Source of the DNA: Blastocystis hominis
Lineage: Eukaryota > Sar > Bigyra > Opalinata > Blastocystidae
Reading direction: 5' to 3'
Length of the DNA: 64,000 bases
NCBI RefSeq assembly: GCF_000151665.1
Contig: NW_013171849.1
Span: 960,593-1,024,592 of the forward strand
The notes below the pieces were generated by a model. The model did no database searches. It had not been told where the DNA came from and saw nothing but the letters and a program-made list of their open reading frames with translations. Shown one piece after another: positions 28,498-38,413 of this stretch (the stretch's first letter is position 1; each line of letters starts with the position of its first letter). The position numbers and the translations under genes are program-made.

Positions 28498-28926
28498 TCA
28501 TCCAATCCGAGAACCATCCGGATCAGAGAAAGGCTCCACGTCACGCTCCTCCCCCAACGTGAGCCTCTCCCTGATCCTCCGGACCAAAGCCAGTCTTTCT
28601 TTCATATATCTCCGGCATTTAAAGAGGAAGTGCTCTAGGGTCTCCTTCTCGCACTCTCCGCAGCAAGGACACTTGCACCCTTCTGGCCCCTCTAGCTTAG
28701 GGTAGTGCGTCTCCACACAACACCAGCTCCCACAGCGCATTTCCAGGATTACCTGACACCCTCTAGCCAACTCCGGATGCCTGAACCACAAGTCCAGGTA
28801 GCGCCGGTTGATGGCTCGTCCTCTTGTCAAGTACGTCCTCAGAAACTGCGCATCGCTCTCCTGCAGCTGGCGTATCCAAAGGCGTGGAATCATCCTCCGT
28901 ACATATGAGATCTCGAAGAAGTCCAA
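28498..28926 (-). pseudogene. C-terminal fragment of a non-LTR reverse transcriptase (zinc knuckle)
   Basis: 142 codons ending in CPCCGECEKETLEHFLFKC, a C-x2-C...H-x4-C pattern like the zf-RVT region at the end of LINE-type polymerases, preceded by AQFLRTYLTRGRAINRRYLD. There is no catalytic YxDD segment in the window, so only the tail of the enzyme remains. A 100-bp piece of the other retroelement family lies head-on directly beside it, making the locus a mosaic of retroelement debris. Confidence 0.6.
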
Positions 28927-29014
28927 GTCTAATATAGATACGGATGTAATAGGCGGTGAACAGCCCGCTCAAGATCTCCTGCAGGTCAATGAATTGTTTG
29001 TTCGTTTGTTTGTT
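28915..29014 (+). repeat. Inverted copy of the retroelement 3' tail
   Basis: About 100 bp (from GAAGTCCAAG through GGTCAATGAATTG and a TTTG-rich tail) matches the reverse complement of 27575-27680, so the two tails face each other across 1.2 kb. Confidence 0.75.
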
Positions 29015-29554
29015 ACTCTCCGTGTGTCGCAACACCACTTCTTGCTTTTCACCTCCAGGTCTCTTCATACGGTTCTCACTATTCTTCTCTTGCGTTTTTA
29101 TCGGAGTTTTGCCGTGGTTGGGAGATTTCGTACCAGTCCTTCTTGATTTTGATTTCTTATCACTAAAATGCATCGTCTTCTTCATTTCTGCATTCATTGG
29201 GATTACCTCAGGCTGTTTTCTCTCACTGTCCTCTTTTAACTTCTTACAAGAGCCCTTGCATACTTCTTCTCTCTGTATCTGCACAACTTCTTCTTTTAAC
29301 CGATTTTCTTCAGTACTTTCAACCGGTTCCTTCACAGACACCTCCACCGAACTCTTCCTTGACGTCCTTCGGCTCTTCACTAACCTCTCATTCTTCCTAA
29401 GCTGCGGAAAACCAGTCTTCCGGAGACACTTCATCAAGAATCGTATACTTCTTCTCCAAGTACAAGCTATATCAAACTCGTCTTGCACGTGCTCTTGGAG
29501 GCGTTTCAACACCATCAATACGAGTTTTTCGGGTGTTATCATTTCACTCAACAA
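29015..29554 (-). pseudogene. Lysine/glutamate-rich open segment, retroelement-associated
   Basis: The frame starting at 29554 encodes about 180 residues of highly charged sequence (KSRRTSRKSSVEVSVKEPVE, KKTMHFSDKKSKSRRTGTK) before running into the retroelement tail. Composition suits an ORF1-like nucleic-acid-binding protein or a host basic protein interrupted by the insertion. No domain is recognised. Confidence 0.35.
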
Positions 29555-30088
29555 TAACGAACTCCCACACCTGATTAGCTAATCCAATCAGTTCATCGTA
29601 TTTATTGGGTGAACCACTTTTTGTCCAGTCAAAGTGGTGAGGTCCCAGGCATGGTTGAAGGCCATCAATACTCGATACCCTCCTGGATTCTTGCCTTTGT
29701 GGATCCGCTAGTACTCCCCTATCTAGATTCTTGGCACTCTCCGTGTAGCCTTCCTTCGCTTCCCCTCGTACGCTCCGACCCAACAGTTCTCTTAAACACG
29801 CAGAGAGTATATGAAAGAAAAACTGCTCGATCCTCACCCCTGTTCTCTTCATGAGATCTGCATCAACCCCCTACACAGAAGAGAGAGTGGTCTTCTGCAA
29901 AAGACCCCATCCTCCACTCTCGATCCCCCTATCCTCAGTGACCTCCAGTAAGATCTCTAAGCGTGTCGATTTCAGCGAAATCGGTCTCGTCATTAGAGTG
30001 GTCCTGGGTGGATAAAAAAACAGGGAACTTGAGCTGGGTTTAGACCTTGGTAATCTAGATTAGTTTAACGATCGGTAGTGGTGAAGTA
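29555..30088. other. Interval between retroelement debris and copy B, no gene recognised
   Basis: A 102-codon minus-strand frame (29544-29852) with an unremarkable composition is the only long frame. No repeat, RNA gene or known domain is visible. GAAGTA directly precedes the copy B terminus. Confidence 0.4.
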
Positions 30089-30360
30089 AGTAGTAGGGAA
30101 ATGGCGGCTAGCGCGAATCCCCTTTCGACCCCTTTTCGGTCCACTTCAGGCCATTTCCGACCCTTTTTATTTCGAATCCATGACGAAAGAGCCATAAAGT
30201 CAGGGTCTGAGGGGCGACTTTGCCCACTTGTTTTTTTGCCTTTCATAAGAATTTCTCCCTCCTTTGTACCAAACGCGCGGAAACCGAAGGCCGCCTTTTT
30301 CTGCCATTTTTCTGCCATTTTTCTGCCATTTTCTACCCTGCTGTCCAAAGTGAATAATAA
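30089..30360 (+). repeat. Left terminal repeat of copy B
   Basis: Starts AGTAGTAGGGAAATGGCGG and contains ATCCATGACG and GTCTGAGGGGCGACTTTG, matching the copy C terminus at 48634. It is largely different from the copy A repeat except for the first ~20 bases and the TTTCTGCCATTTT tracts. Confidence 0.8.
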
Positions 30361-30368
30361 CTTTTCCT

Positions 30369-33240
30369 TTATACTCTCGACATTCGGTAATGTCCGAATG
30401 CGAGTGTGTGCACGTTGTCGTCCAAGATCCAACGTTTGTTATCTGTGCATATCATGAGTGTCTTGGTTTGTTCCTTCGTGCTGATATCGAAGGCCTGGTT
30501 GTTGATGCGTTTGAAGCTGCCTTCGATCACTGCATTTCCCTTCTTCTCTGCCTCGAGGACACGCTTGTACAAGTCGATATTCTTCACGCTCATTCTCTTT
30601 CCATCGATCACCACGTTGCGAGGAACTCCCTTTGCTGCATTGTGTATCACTTGCTTCTCATCAACCAGACAGTACATCTTCGGTCTCAGTCCCACGAACT
30701 CTGTAATGCGATGTCCGTTGTGCTCGTCCTTGAAGATGGGACCAGGCAACTTCTTGTTGAAATTGAGGAACGAGTCCAATGAAGGGAACTTGTTCTTGTC
30801 CACTTCATGCTCGTAGTACTTTCACGAGTTCTTTATAGAAGTAGCTCGTGTTATCCAATTACGAGAAGTCGAATGATTTGTACATGTCGCACATCTTGTG
30901 AACGATGTTGCCACGATCATTCAATTGTACGATGAGCGAATCCGTGTCTTGTCCCAGTAATTCCGCATTATCGAATGTGTTCTTGAGCACGTTGTAGTAG
31001 AAATCGTAGATGATGTGTTTGGACATGTCGAGAATGGCGAATCCGATGAAGAACGGCTTCTCCACCCTGCGCACCGGTGTATTCAGCTTGATACCGATGA
31101 GATTCTCGGAATACATGGTGGTTCCAGCGATCATGTCATATCCATGCTTCTGAATGATTGCCTCCCGTTCATTCCATGTGTTAGCGAACTTCACTTTCAT
31201 TCGTTTCAATCCAGTCTCCACGAATTTGCCATAGGTCGAGTTTGCCAACAGCTTGTACAGGTTCTTCTCCACAGTGGTCTTAGACTTCGCTCGTTTCTCA
31301 CTCAGCATGTTCACGTACTCGAAGATGAACGGTGCCTGCTTGAATCGAATGATGTGGTGAATGTGAGTGACACAATATCCCTGTTGAATGCCCAGTTGCA
31401 ACAGTGAGTAATGCACGAGATACTTGCGACGAGGTACAAGATCGCAGATGAGCTTCGGTGTATTCGTTTCTTTCACTTTGTCCACAATGTCGTTCTTCTC
31501 AGCGTACTTCTTGATTCCATCGGAGTACATGCCTGCCTTCTGTACGGGGAAGAATGGCAGATCATTGAACTTGTCGTGGAGTTCCACTGGTGCCTCGATG
31601 TCACATTCGATGAAGAATCCATACTTGCCGAACGTCTTGAGTGATTGCACCCACCCATTCGGGTCACGATTGATCTTCTCCATCACTTCTCGTCGCTCAG
31701 GTACACCCACCAACTCATAAGGCATCATTCGATGCATGGCTCCTCCATACAGGTTGTTGGCGTCCAGGTGGTAAATGCCTTGTGACGACTGCAGGTTATC
31801 ATGGATACTATCGTTGCCATGGCTGGCGAAGTCGATCTTGGCATGTCGTTTCACGATCTGTGTGATGCCTCCTCGCAGGTTCTTCAACAATCGCATGAAG
31901 TCATCGATATCATTTGTTTCCATCAATCGAATGCCCTTGCTCTCATAGAATTCACCCATGCGATTCAAGAACAATTTCACGAGCTGTTTCTCGCTAAGAC
32001 CCTCATTCGCGCTAATGCGCATGATGTACTGAGCCCATTTCCTTGCGAGGGTCATGAGGCTACTCTCACTATGATCGCCCTCCATTGTCACCTTCAAAAA
32101 TAGCGAATATGCCATTTGTGGTGCTGTGATGTAATGCATGGGATCAACACCGAATGCCTTCAGTGTGGTGTTTCGGAAATGCTCGAATGCATCAGCCATG
32201 AGAGTCACATCGAGTACATTGTACAATTCGTAGTATTCACCCCATGTCTTGATATCGAAGGTCCGCCACAGCTTCACCATGTGATCATATTCGTCTTGGG
32301 GCATCATCTCACCCTTCATATCATCAATGCATTGCTCGCGAGAAGGAATGACGGTATTGTTCAATGACTCGTATGATTTGATGAGACTATAGAACATGGG
32401 GTCCTTCCGCGTCAACAAATCGATGTACTCGTCATTCCATTGCTTACCTCGAGACTCGCAGTACTTGCGTAGTTGTTGCTTGGTGTGCACGTACAAATCG
32501 AGGTTCCCTCCAAGTGTCTGTGCCACAATGGAACGCAGTGGACTACTGATGAGTTTCAATGAGTCCTTGAATTGAATGCCATTGTACTCGATCTACATTT
32601 CCTTGTCTTCAGTGGTTGGAATGACTTCGAGATTCCCGCCAGGCATCGTCGCGATGAGCTTCATGATGAATGTGAAGTCGTAGTGCGATCCATTATGGAA
32701 GTAGACTGGCAATCGATAGTTCTTCTTGTTGAATGAGAGCTGTAGATTGCACTTGGTACAACAGGTGCAGATGTACTGTCCGGCTTCGAAGTGGCGTACT
32801 TCTCCCTTTCCTGTGGTGTATTCACCTGCCACATGTGTATGATGTCTCACGTTGCTGTCCTCCAGTTAATTGCGACAGAAGGGGCACACGGTTGCTGAAC
32901 GAAAGTCCTTCTCGACCTTCGATGTGCTCTCCAATGGCAATTCATCGAAGAGATATTCCTTCACTCTCTCGTGCAATTGTGTGAGATAGTCCATGAAAGG
33001 ACGAAGGTCTTCTTCGCTCTCGTGTGGTGCATGGAAGACTCGTAGCTGCGTATTAATGGCTGGAATGCGTGACACGGCCAAGCAGGACAACATGATCAGC
33101 TTGTGTCTGTTCTTGTCATCAATGGTTGACTCGAAGTCAGCATACACGACGACCAGTGCTGGCATTTCGTATCTCTGGTTTGTGAATCACAACCGAGTTT
33201 CCTCGTTCGCCAAGTCGTACTGCTCGCTCTCATCGACGAG
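30369..33240 (-). pseudogene. polB: Truncated and mutated polymerase B, copy B
   Basis: Carries the exonuclease, zinc and polymerase regions up to the C-terminus (DANNLYGGAM, LLANSTYGKF, GQDTDS all readable) but lacks the N-terminal ~520 residues. Interrupted by TGA near 33187, TAA near 32865, TAG near 32593, TAA near 30853 and a frameshift near 30816. The C-terminal frame is intact here where copy A is frameshifted, which identifies the copy A lesion. Confidence 0.9.
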
Positions 33241-33524
33241 TTATTCTTGAAGAAGGGAATAGCTCCATTGGTTGGAATGATAATCGATTGTCCATCGCTA
33301 CCCTTGAAATACGAGTTATCCAAGGAAGTGAAATCTTCACCTGCGACGGACCATGTGTACACATCGTCAGTCTTGGTAAGCACGTAGTTGCCATTGGTCG
33401 ATGGAAATGCGAACGTGTCGAAAGAGTTGTCCAAGTAGTACTGGATACCCTCAGTCATCTCCTTGCGCTTGAATACGCCGCACTGGAGATATACAAGTTT
33501 CTCAGGTTGTGTTGGTGTTGCCAT
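33241..33524 (-). pseudogene. Fibre gene N-terminus fused to polymerase remnant
   Basis: The first ~95 residues of the fibre-like protein (MATPTQPEKLVYLQ to IPTNGAIPFFKNNS) are followed without a break by out-of-frame polymerase sequence. The junction lies in CGAGTT, shared by both parent sequences. Confidence 0.88.
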
Positions 33525-33530
33525 TTACTA

Positions 33531-33574
33531 CTGGGGAAAAACTTTGTTTTTCCCCGGGACAGCTTCGCTGTCCC
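33531..33574. repeat. Double-hairpin element in copy B, fibre/capsid gap
   Basis: GGGGAAAAAC-TTT-GTTTTTCCCC plus GGGACAGC-TTC-GCTGTCCC, flanked by TTACTA and TTGCTA. Same site as the outer insert in copy A, without the nested unit. Confidence 0.92.
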
Positions 33575-33610
33575 TTGCTATGGCAGAGAGAAAATTTTAC
33601 CCTACAATAA

Positions 33611-34927
33611 ATGGCTACTACAATTCCTCCTGTGCATAACTACGAATCGCAGATTGTGTTCAGCAATCAGTCCAATAACATCAAGTCGACCGATGTAATC
33701 AATTGGACGATCGCTCCATCCGGTGATGACGTGTACTTCAATCTCTACAAGTCTCGAATGACGTTCAAGCTCAAGATCACCGGGTTGGCAAATAATGCAG
33801 GCAGTTCGTCGAAGGATATCTATGTTCCGGTGAAGAAGAACATGTCGGGCATTGTGAACAACACGAAGGTCACGTACACCTATTGGAATGGTGAGAACTT
33901 GGCGTCCTTGCCTCTGAGTGCAGACAATGAGAACATCGGTCAGATCCGGTCACTCTTGAATGCACTCACGGACAACAAGCACAACAATGTGGTGAATGAA
34001 GGACTGAAGGAACTGTCCTACATCTACTACGATGACCGTGACTACGATACAACCGATAAAACCGCGAGAACTGCGGCCATCCTGGGTCGACCTTATGGCG
34101 GGAAGTTATTCTACAACATGCTCAAGTTCGTACAGCCACCTGGATCGACCACGGCGTACACGACGATCAATGTGAACTTTGCAGACATCTTCGAAGGTTG
34201 TTCTCAGGAACGATTCATCAATCTCACGCAGATGGATGCTCAGATCTATCCCACGAACGACGATGCATACTTCTACATCGATGCTGGCAAAATCAATACC
34301 GCTACAAGTCCGGACGCTGTTCCATCAGCCACGGCTTTCACCGGTGTGTATTTCGACACGTGTACGCTTTGGTACCACAGTTACAAGACGAGCGATGATT
34401 CGACCTTCGATCCTGAGGACACTCAGTTGGTGAAGAACCAGATCATGACCAAGACGTTCCGCATTCCTTCTGGCCAGAACTTCATCGATGATCGTGTGCT
34501 GGTCAACTTCCCCGTCAAGATGATGTTCATGATGTTCACGGACGACAATGGCGATTTCTCGACTCTCAAGGACATTCGATTCAAGCGTATCTCATTGAAC
34601 ATCGCTGGTGAACAGAAGCGTATCATCAATGTGGACAACACGAACACACCTGATGGAATTGATCACACGTTCTTCGAATGGATGGACTATCTTTGCAATA
34701 GTCGTTCCGACGAGTATGACACGCTGTTGACGTACAAGACGTGGTTGAATCAGTTCCGAATCTTTGCCTTCCCGTTAGCCGAGTGGTTCCCAATGCACGC
34801 ATCGAATCAGATCTAATTCGAAATCGAGTTGGAAGACGAGGTTGCAGCGACGACCCAGATACACCTCATCATGATCCGTGCCAACACGGTGAACGCTTAT
34901 GTGGGACTTAAAGAATTCAATAAGTAA
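33611..34927 (+). pseudogene. Major capsid protein, copy B, premature stop
   Basis: Nearly identical to the copy A capsid protein until codon 402, where NQIQFEIE becomes NQI-TAA (34814-34816). The frame continues with FEIELEDEVAATTQ to the natural end, and the original stop is also lost (TAA to TAT), extending to 34927. The last ~25 residues would be missing from any product. Confidence 0.85.
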
Positions 34928-34939
34928 ATATAAATAGAT

Positions 34940-35485
34940 ATGAGCAACAAGATTCAGGTTTTCGATCTTTTCAGCACTTCTAACATTTCTCTCACTTCCA
35001 CCGGATTCAAGAGAGATGGCGAATCGGCTAAGTATGTCTGCAAGATCACCGATGCTACCATTGTTTTCGTGGGTGACAACTCGAAGTTCGAAACAGACAA
35101 GAAGAAACTGTTCAACACTTTCTCCATCACACTGCCCAATGAGCAATCGGAAGAGTTCAAAAGAATCCTCGATGAGACGAAGAGAGAGAATCACCCTTAC
35201 AGCGAATACGATGGCGAGATCCAGTTCAAAGTGAAATTGAGTCCGAACACGAAGATCGTGAATAACGACAAGAAACCTATCAAGATCGATCTGCGAAATG
35301 TGCCCTGTGCCGATCTTCGCGAATACAAGGATGCAACGATCGATCTTGTGGTAACCGGGGAGAGCAAGGAGTTCATGAAGGAAGATAAGGACGGCAAAAA
35401 CACCGAGTTCTCGTACACAACTCTCACAGCAACGCAAATCAAGATCAAGGATAAGAATAGTGTCTTCGATTGCGATTTCCTGTAA
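34940..35485 (+). CDS. Hypothetical 181-aa protein, copy B
   Basis: Intact, differing from the copy A version by only a few residues (for example FSTSN for FNTSN, NEQSEE for KEQSEE). Same position between capsid and ATPase. Function unknown. Confidence 0.7.
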   Translation: MSNKIQVFDLFSTSNISLTSTGFKRDGESAKYVCKITDATIVFVGDNSKFETDKKKLFNTFSITLPNEQSEEFKRILDETKRENHPYSEYDGEIQFKVKLSPNTKIVNNDKKPIKIDLRNVPCADLREYKDATIDLVVTGESKEFMKEDKDGKNTEFSYTTLTATQIKIKDKNSVFDCDFL

Positions 35486-35583
35486 ATGGCTACCGTGGTT
35501 GCTGTGACTACCTTTTTCACTTTGGCTGTCGTGGCTATCGTGGTCACCGTGGCTGTCGTGGTTGCCGTGATTGCCATGAATAA

Positions 35584-36921
35584 ATGGAAGAATCCCCATA
35601 CATTCCAAACATTGATACAACATTGCTCGCCATTAAGAATCGAATAAGACGACTCAATCATCGATGTCCGTATAACAACAAACGATTGACAAGAAGAACA
35701 GAGAATACGCTCAATCAAGCCGAAGTAATGCAGGATACCATCAAACAACGGATGGAGAATGAAACTGATGAAGAGAAGAGCAAACAATATGCCAAAATAC
35801 TGCGAGAACTAGCCGACTACATCCAACCAGAGCAAACCATTGATGAACAATTGCAGGATCTTCGACAGAATAAGGAAAGCATGGGCATTATGAAGTTCGA
35901 CTGGGAACTTGATTGTCAGGATACATTCCTCAATCAATTCACGCGCATCATTGCTCCTTCCAAGTCGGGCAAGTCGTTCCTCATCAATCAGTTGTGCTAC
36001 GAGATACCTCACTCGTTCGACAAGATCTGCTTCTTCATGGGAAAGGTCAGCTATGAAAACAAGTGTCCACAAGTGCTCAAGCATGTCGCCAACAAAGCAG
36101 GCATCAAGACACAATGGATCAACACTGACAGCGAAGTACGCCCTGAATTCACGGATAGCGAGGACGTCGCGTACAAACAATTGAATGAGGATAGATCAAG
36201 TGTGGCCATCTACAACGACACCACATATCCGTCCATCTACATCTTCGACGACCTGTACACGAAGCCGAACGATCACTGGGTGGTGAACTTCATGGACACC
36301 ATGGCTTGCATGAGTCGACATCGAAAGACCAGTTGTTTCATTGCATTCCAAGGATTCTCTCGATTGAGCAACAAGATTCTGGATAATGCCACTCGAATCT
36401 TCTTGTACTATGACATCCTTGGACGAGAGGATTTATGGCGCAAAATGAAGATACCACCACCGTCCAATCTGGGCGAGGTACTTCGTGATATCCAGATGGG
36501 CATGCACACACGATGGTACTACCTGGATGACGATTCGCTGGTCGAGTACGTCCCATACGAACTGAGTAGCAAACAACAAGCAATCAACAAACTGCGATCG
36601 AAGTTACCGAAGGCATTGAGTGATGAACGAAAGAGGAAGGAAGTGGAAGAGAAACAACGACAAGTACAGCAACTCGAGCAGGAACTGGGACGACAGGGAG
36701 GAACGAGAAAAGAGGAAAAGAAAGACAAGAGCCGCACGTACAATCTCTTGGACATCAAAGAGGCCGTTGAAATCAAACCACAGGACTACAGTAAAGCCAT
36801 CAACACGAAGGAATTCCAGTTCGTACAGAAACCGAAGGATGGAACGCAGAACTACACACCTCCAGAACCAACAAAGCAGAAGAAAGGCAAAGGATTGCGT
36901 TCCAAGTACGACTTGACATAG
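35584..36921 (+). CDS. Packaging ATPase, copy B, 445 aa
   Basis: Intact. Walker A APSKSGKSF and Walker B YIFDDLY are conserved. It lacks the hairpin-derived segments of copy A: INTDSEVRPEFTDSED replaces the GGGSEIPP stretch, and the C-terminus reads GTQNYTPPEPTKQKKGKG. It therefore shows the ancestral form. The start has a GAATAAATG context. Confidence 0.88.
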   Translation: MEESPYIPNIDTTLLAIKNRIRRLNHRCPYNNKRLTRRTENTLNQAEVMQDTIKQRMENETDEEKSKQYAKILRELADYIQPEQTIDEQLQDLRQNKESMGIMKFDWELDCQDTFLNQFTRIIAPSKSGKSFLINQLCYEIPHSFDKICFFMGKVSYENKCPQVLKHVANKAGIKTQWINTDSEVRPEFTDSEDVAYKQLNEDRSSVAIYNDTTYPSIYIFDDLYTKPNDHWVVNFMDTMACMSRHRKTSCFIAFQGFSRLSNKILDNATRIFLYYDILGREDLWRKMKIPPPSNLGEVLRDIQMGMHTRWYYLDDDSLVEYVPYELSSKQQAINKLRSKLPKALSDERKRKEVEEKQRQVQQLEQELGRQGGTRKEEKKDKSRTYNLLDIKEAVEIKPQDYSKAINTKEFQFVQKPKDGTQNYTPPEPTKQKKGKGLRSKYDLT

Positions 36922-36937
36922 GTGAGATGACCAAAGA

Positions 36938-36980
36938 GGGGCGAAACTATGTTTCTCTCCCGAGGCGACATTGTCGCCTC
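36938..36980. repeat. Double-hairpin element after the copy B ATPase
   Basis: GAGGGGCGAAACTATGTTTCTCTC-type degraded stem-loop plus GAGGCGAC-ATT-GTCGCCTC. Inserted at CCAAAG/AAAGTGAAA, splitting the CAAAGTGAAA motif that copy A has uninterrupted. Confidence 0.8.
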
Positions 36981-37013
36981 TAAAGTGAAAATAGATTTAT
37001 TATTCATTTACTT

Positions 37014-37403
37014 CTACAACCTCTGGATAGCCGGGTCAACCGCGTCGTGCGTGTACAAGTGAAGGAGTGCCAGGTAGCCACAGTTGTTGGCAAAGATCGA
37101 CTGGTATTTCACTTTGTTCACACGGAATACACGGTTCGTACCTGCCAGCGGGAAGTCATTCATCTCACCAAAGCTGTCCTGGTAGTTCAGTGTGCCATCG
37201 GGTTCGTGGAAGCAAGACACGAAATGACCAAGGTTGCCATTGTTTTCAAAGGGTATCCAGATGATGCAATTCACTGGTTCTTTGTACTTCTTTGCCAAGG
37301 ACTTGTACTTGTCCAATTCCATCACATCAAAATCGGGTATCTCGAGTTGCTTGGCCAGTTTTCGGACTTCATCGAAAGTCATTGGTTCAGCATCCACATT
37401 CAT
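37014..37403 (-). CDS. Adenain-like cysteine protease, copy B
   Basis: 129 aa, with His60 (NLGHFVSC), Asp76 (YQDSFGE), Gln101 and Cys108 (NNCGYLALL) all kept. Tail to tail with the ATPase, as in copy A. Confidence 0.85.
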   Translation of the reverse strand: MNVDAEPMTFDEVRKLAKQLEIPDFDVMELDKYKSLAKKYKEPVNCIIWIPFENNGNLGHFVSCFHEPDGTLNYQDSFGEMNDFPLAGTNRVFRVNKVKYQSIFANNCGYLALLHLYTHDAVDPAIQRL

Positions 37404-37426
37404 GTAGCCGTGCTTGTATAGCCTAC

Positions 37427-38374
37427 CTAGTACACTCTGCTTCGGATCACTGACTTCTCTATCTTGTTCTCGTTCTGTGGAAGGGCTGTGAGGATGCGAT
37501 TCTTGTTTTTCGTCGGGACTGCCATTGCGTTCACTTCGTCCGAGAGGTCCGAAATGTCGTAGCCAGTGCCGGCTTTGCTTTCCTTTCCCTGAATCTGGTT
37601 TGCCACATCGCTCACTGTACCCTTTGCCATGTCACCCACCACGTTCGCGATCTGTTTCACAGTATCCGATCCTGTCTTTTGGGATACATAGTTCACACCC
37701 TTGTTGATCGCGTTATTCGCAGCATTCGTGCCAGCATTCACCAGGATATCGGTGATGGATTTTAACTTGTCTGCATTGTTGTCGTACCATCCTTTGATCT
37801 TGTTCCAGGCATTCTTGAAGAATGTGCCAACACGACTAGAACCAGCGTACATTGCTCCACCTCGGACTTCGATGTTTTTACTTTGTCGTTCAATGGCTTT
37901 CATGGTCTTCAACACGTCGTCGTAATCGCTAGGGTTGATTCCATTGAGGAACACAGCAGAAGCACCACCGAATTTCAGCGCGCCACCCTCCTTACCCTTC
38001 ACTAGCTCTTTGAGACTCGAGATGATCTGTGGAGCCATCTGAATAAGCGCCGGGATGATCGTGGCAGCAAGAGTACCAAGTGCCCCACCTTTCTTGAAGC
38101 CAATGGCACCACCTGTGTCCTTGAAGCCAATGGTACCTCCATTGTTAGCATTGGGGGAGGAAGCTTCGCTTCCTCCCGGGCGACCAATGGTCGCCCCACT
38201 GGTAGTCTTAGGCTTCTTTGTTCGCTTTCGTGCTTGCTTTGGTTGCACTGGTGTTTCGAGTTCCTTGTGAAGATTCAATGTCTTGCGTCGATCCACGATC
38301 GTTCCACTATCCTGTTCTCGAAAATCGGGTTCGCCATAAAAGGCAGATATATCAACAATGAATGGAATTGCCAT
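37427..38374 (-). CDS. Glycine-rich minor virion protein, copy B, 315 aa
   Basis: Same N-terminus (AIPFIVDISAFYGEPDF), GGALGTLAATIIPALIQ segment and C-terminus as copy A. It has its own hairpin insert encoding RPGGSEASSPN but lacks both copy A hairpin clusters, showing the uninterrupted GTVSDVANQIQG join. Confidence 0.65.
   Translation of the reverse strand: MAIPFIVDISAFYGEPDFREQDSGTIVDRRKTLNLHKELETPVQPKQARKRTKKPKTTSGATIGRPGGSEASSPNANNGGTIGFKDTGGAIGFKKGGALGTLAATIIPALIQMAPQIISSLKELVKGKEGGALKFGGASAVFLNGINPSDYDDVLKTMKAIERQSKNIEVRGGAMYAGSSRVGTFFKNAWNKIKGWYDNNADKLKSITDILVNAGTNAANNAINKGVNYVSQKTGSDTVKQIANVVGDMAKGTVSDVANQIQGKESKAGTGYDISDLSDEVNAMAVPTKNKNRILTALPQNENKIEKSVIRSRVY
38153..38196. repeat. 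Double-hairpin element, in-frame in the copy B minor virion gene
   Basis: GGGAGGAAGC-TTC-GCTTCCTCCC plus GGGCGACC-AAT-GGTCGCCC. It is not at the same position as the copy A inserts, indicating an independent event. Confidence 0.88.
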
Positions 38375-38413
38375 TTATGAAGTCAAAGTGAAAAGAATAT
38401 TGCTCGTCTTCAT

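Noticed and set aside
29544-29852. 102-codon minus-strand frame
   Set aside because: No recognisable domain and no supporting gene signals; left as unassigned interval.
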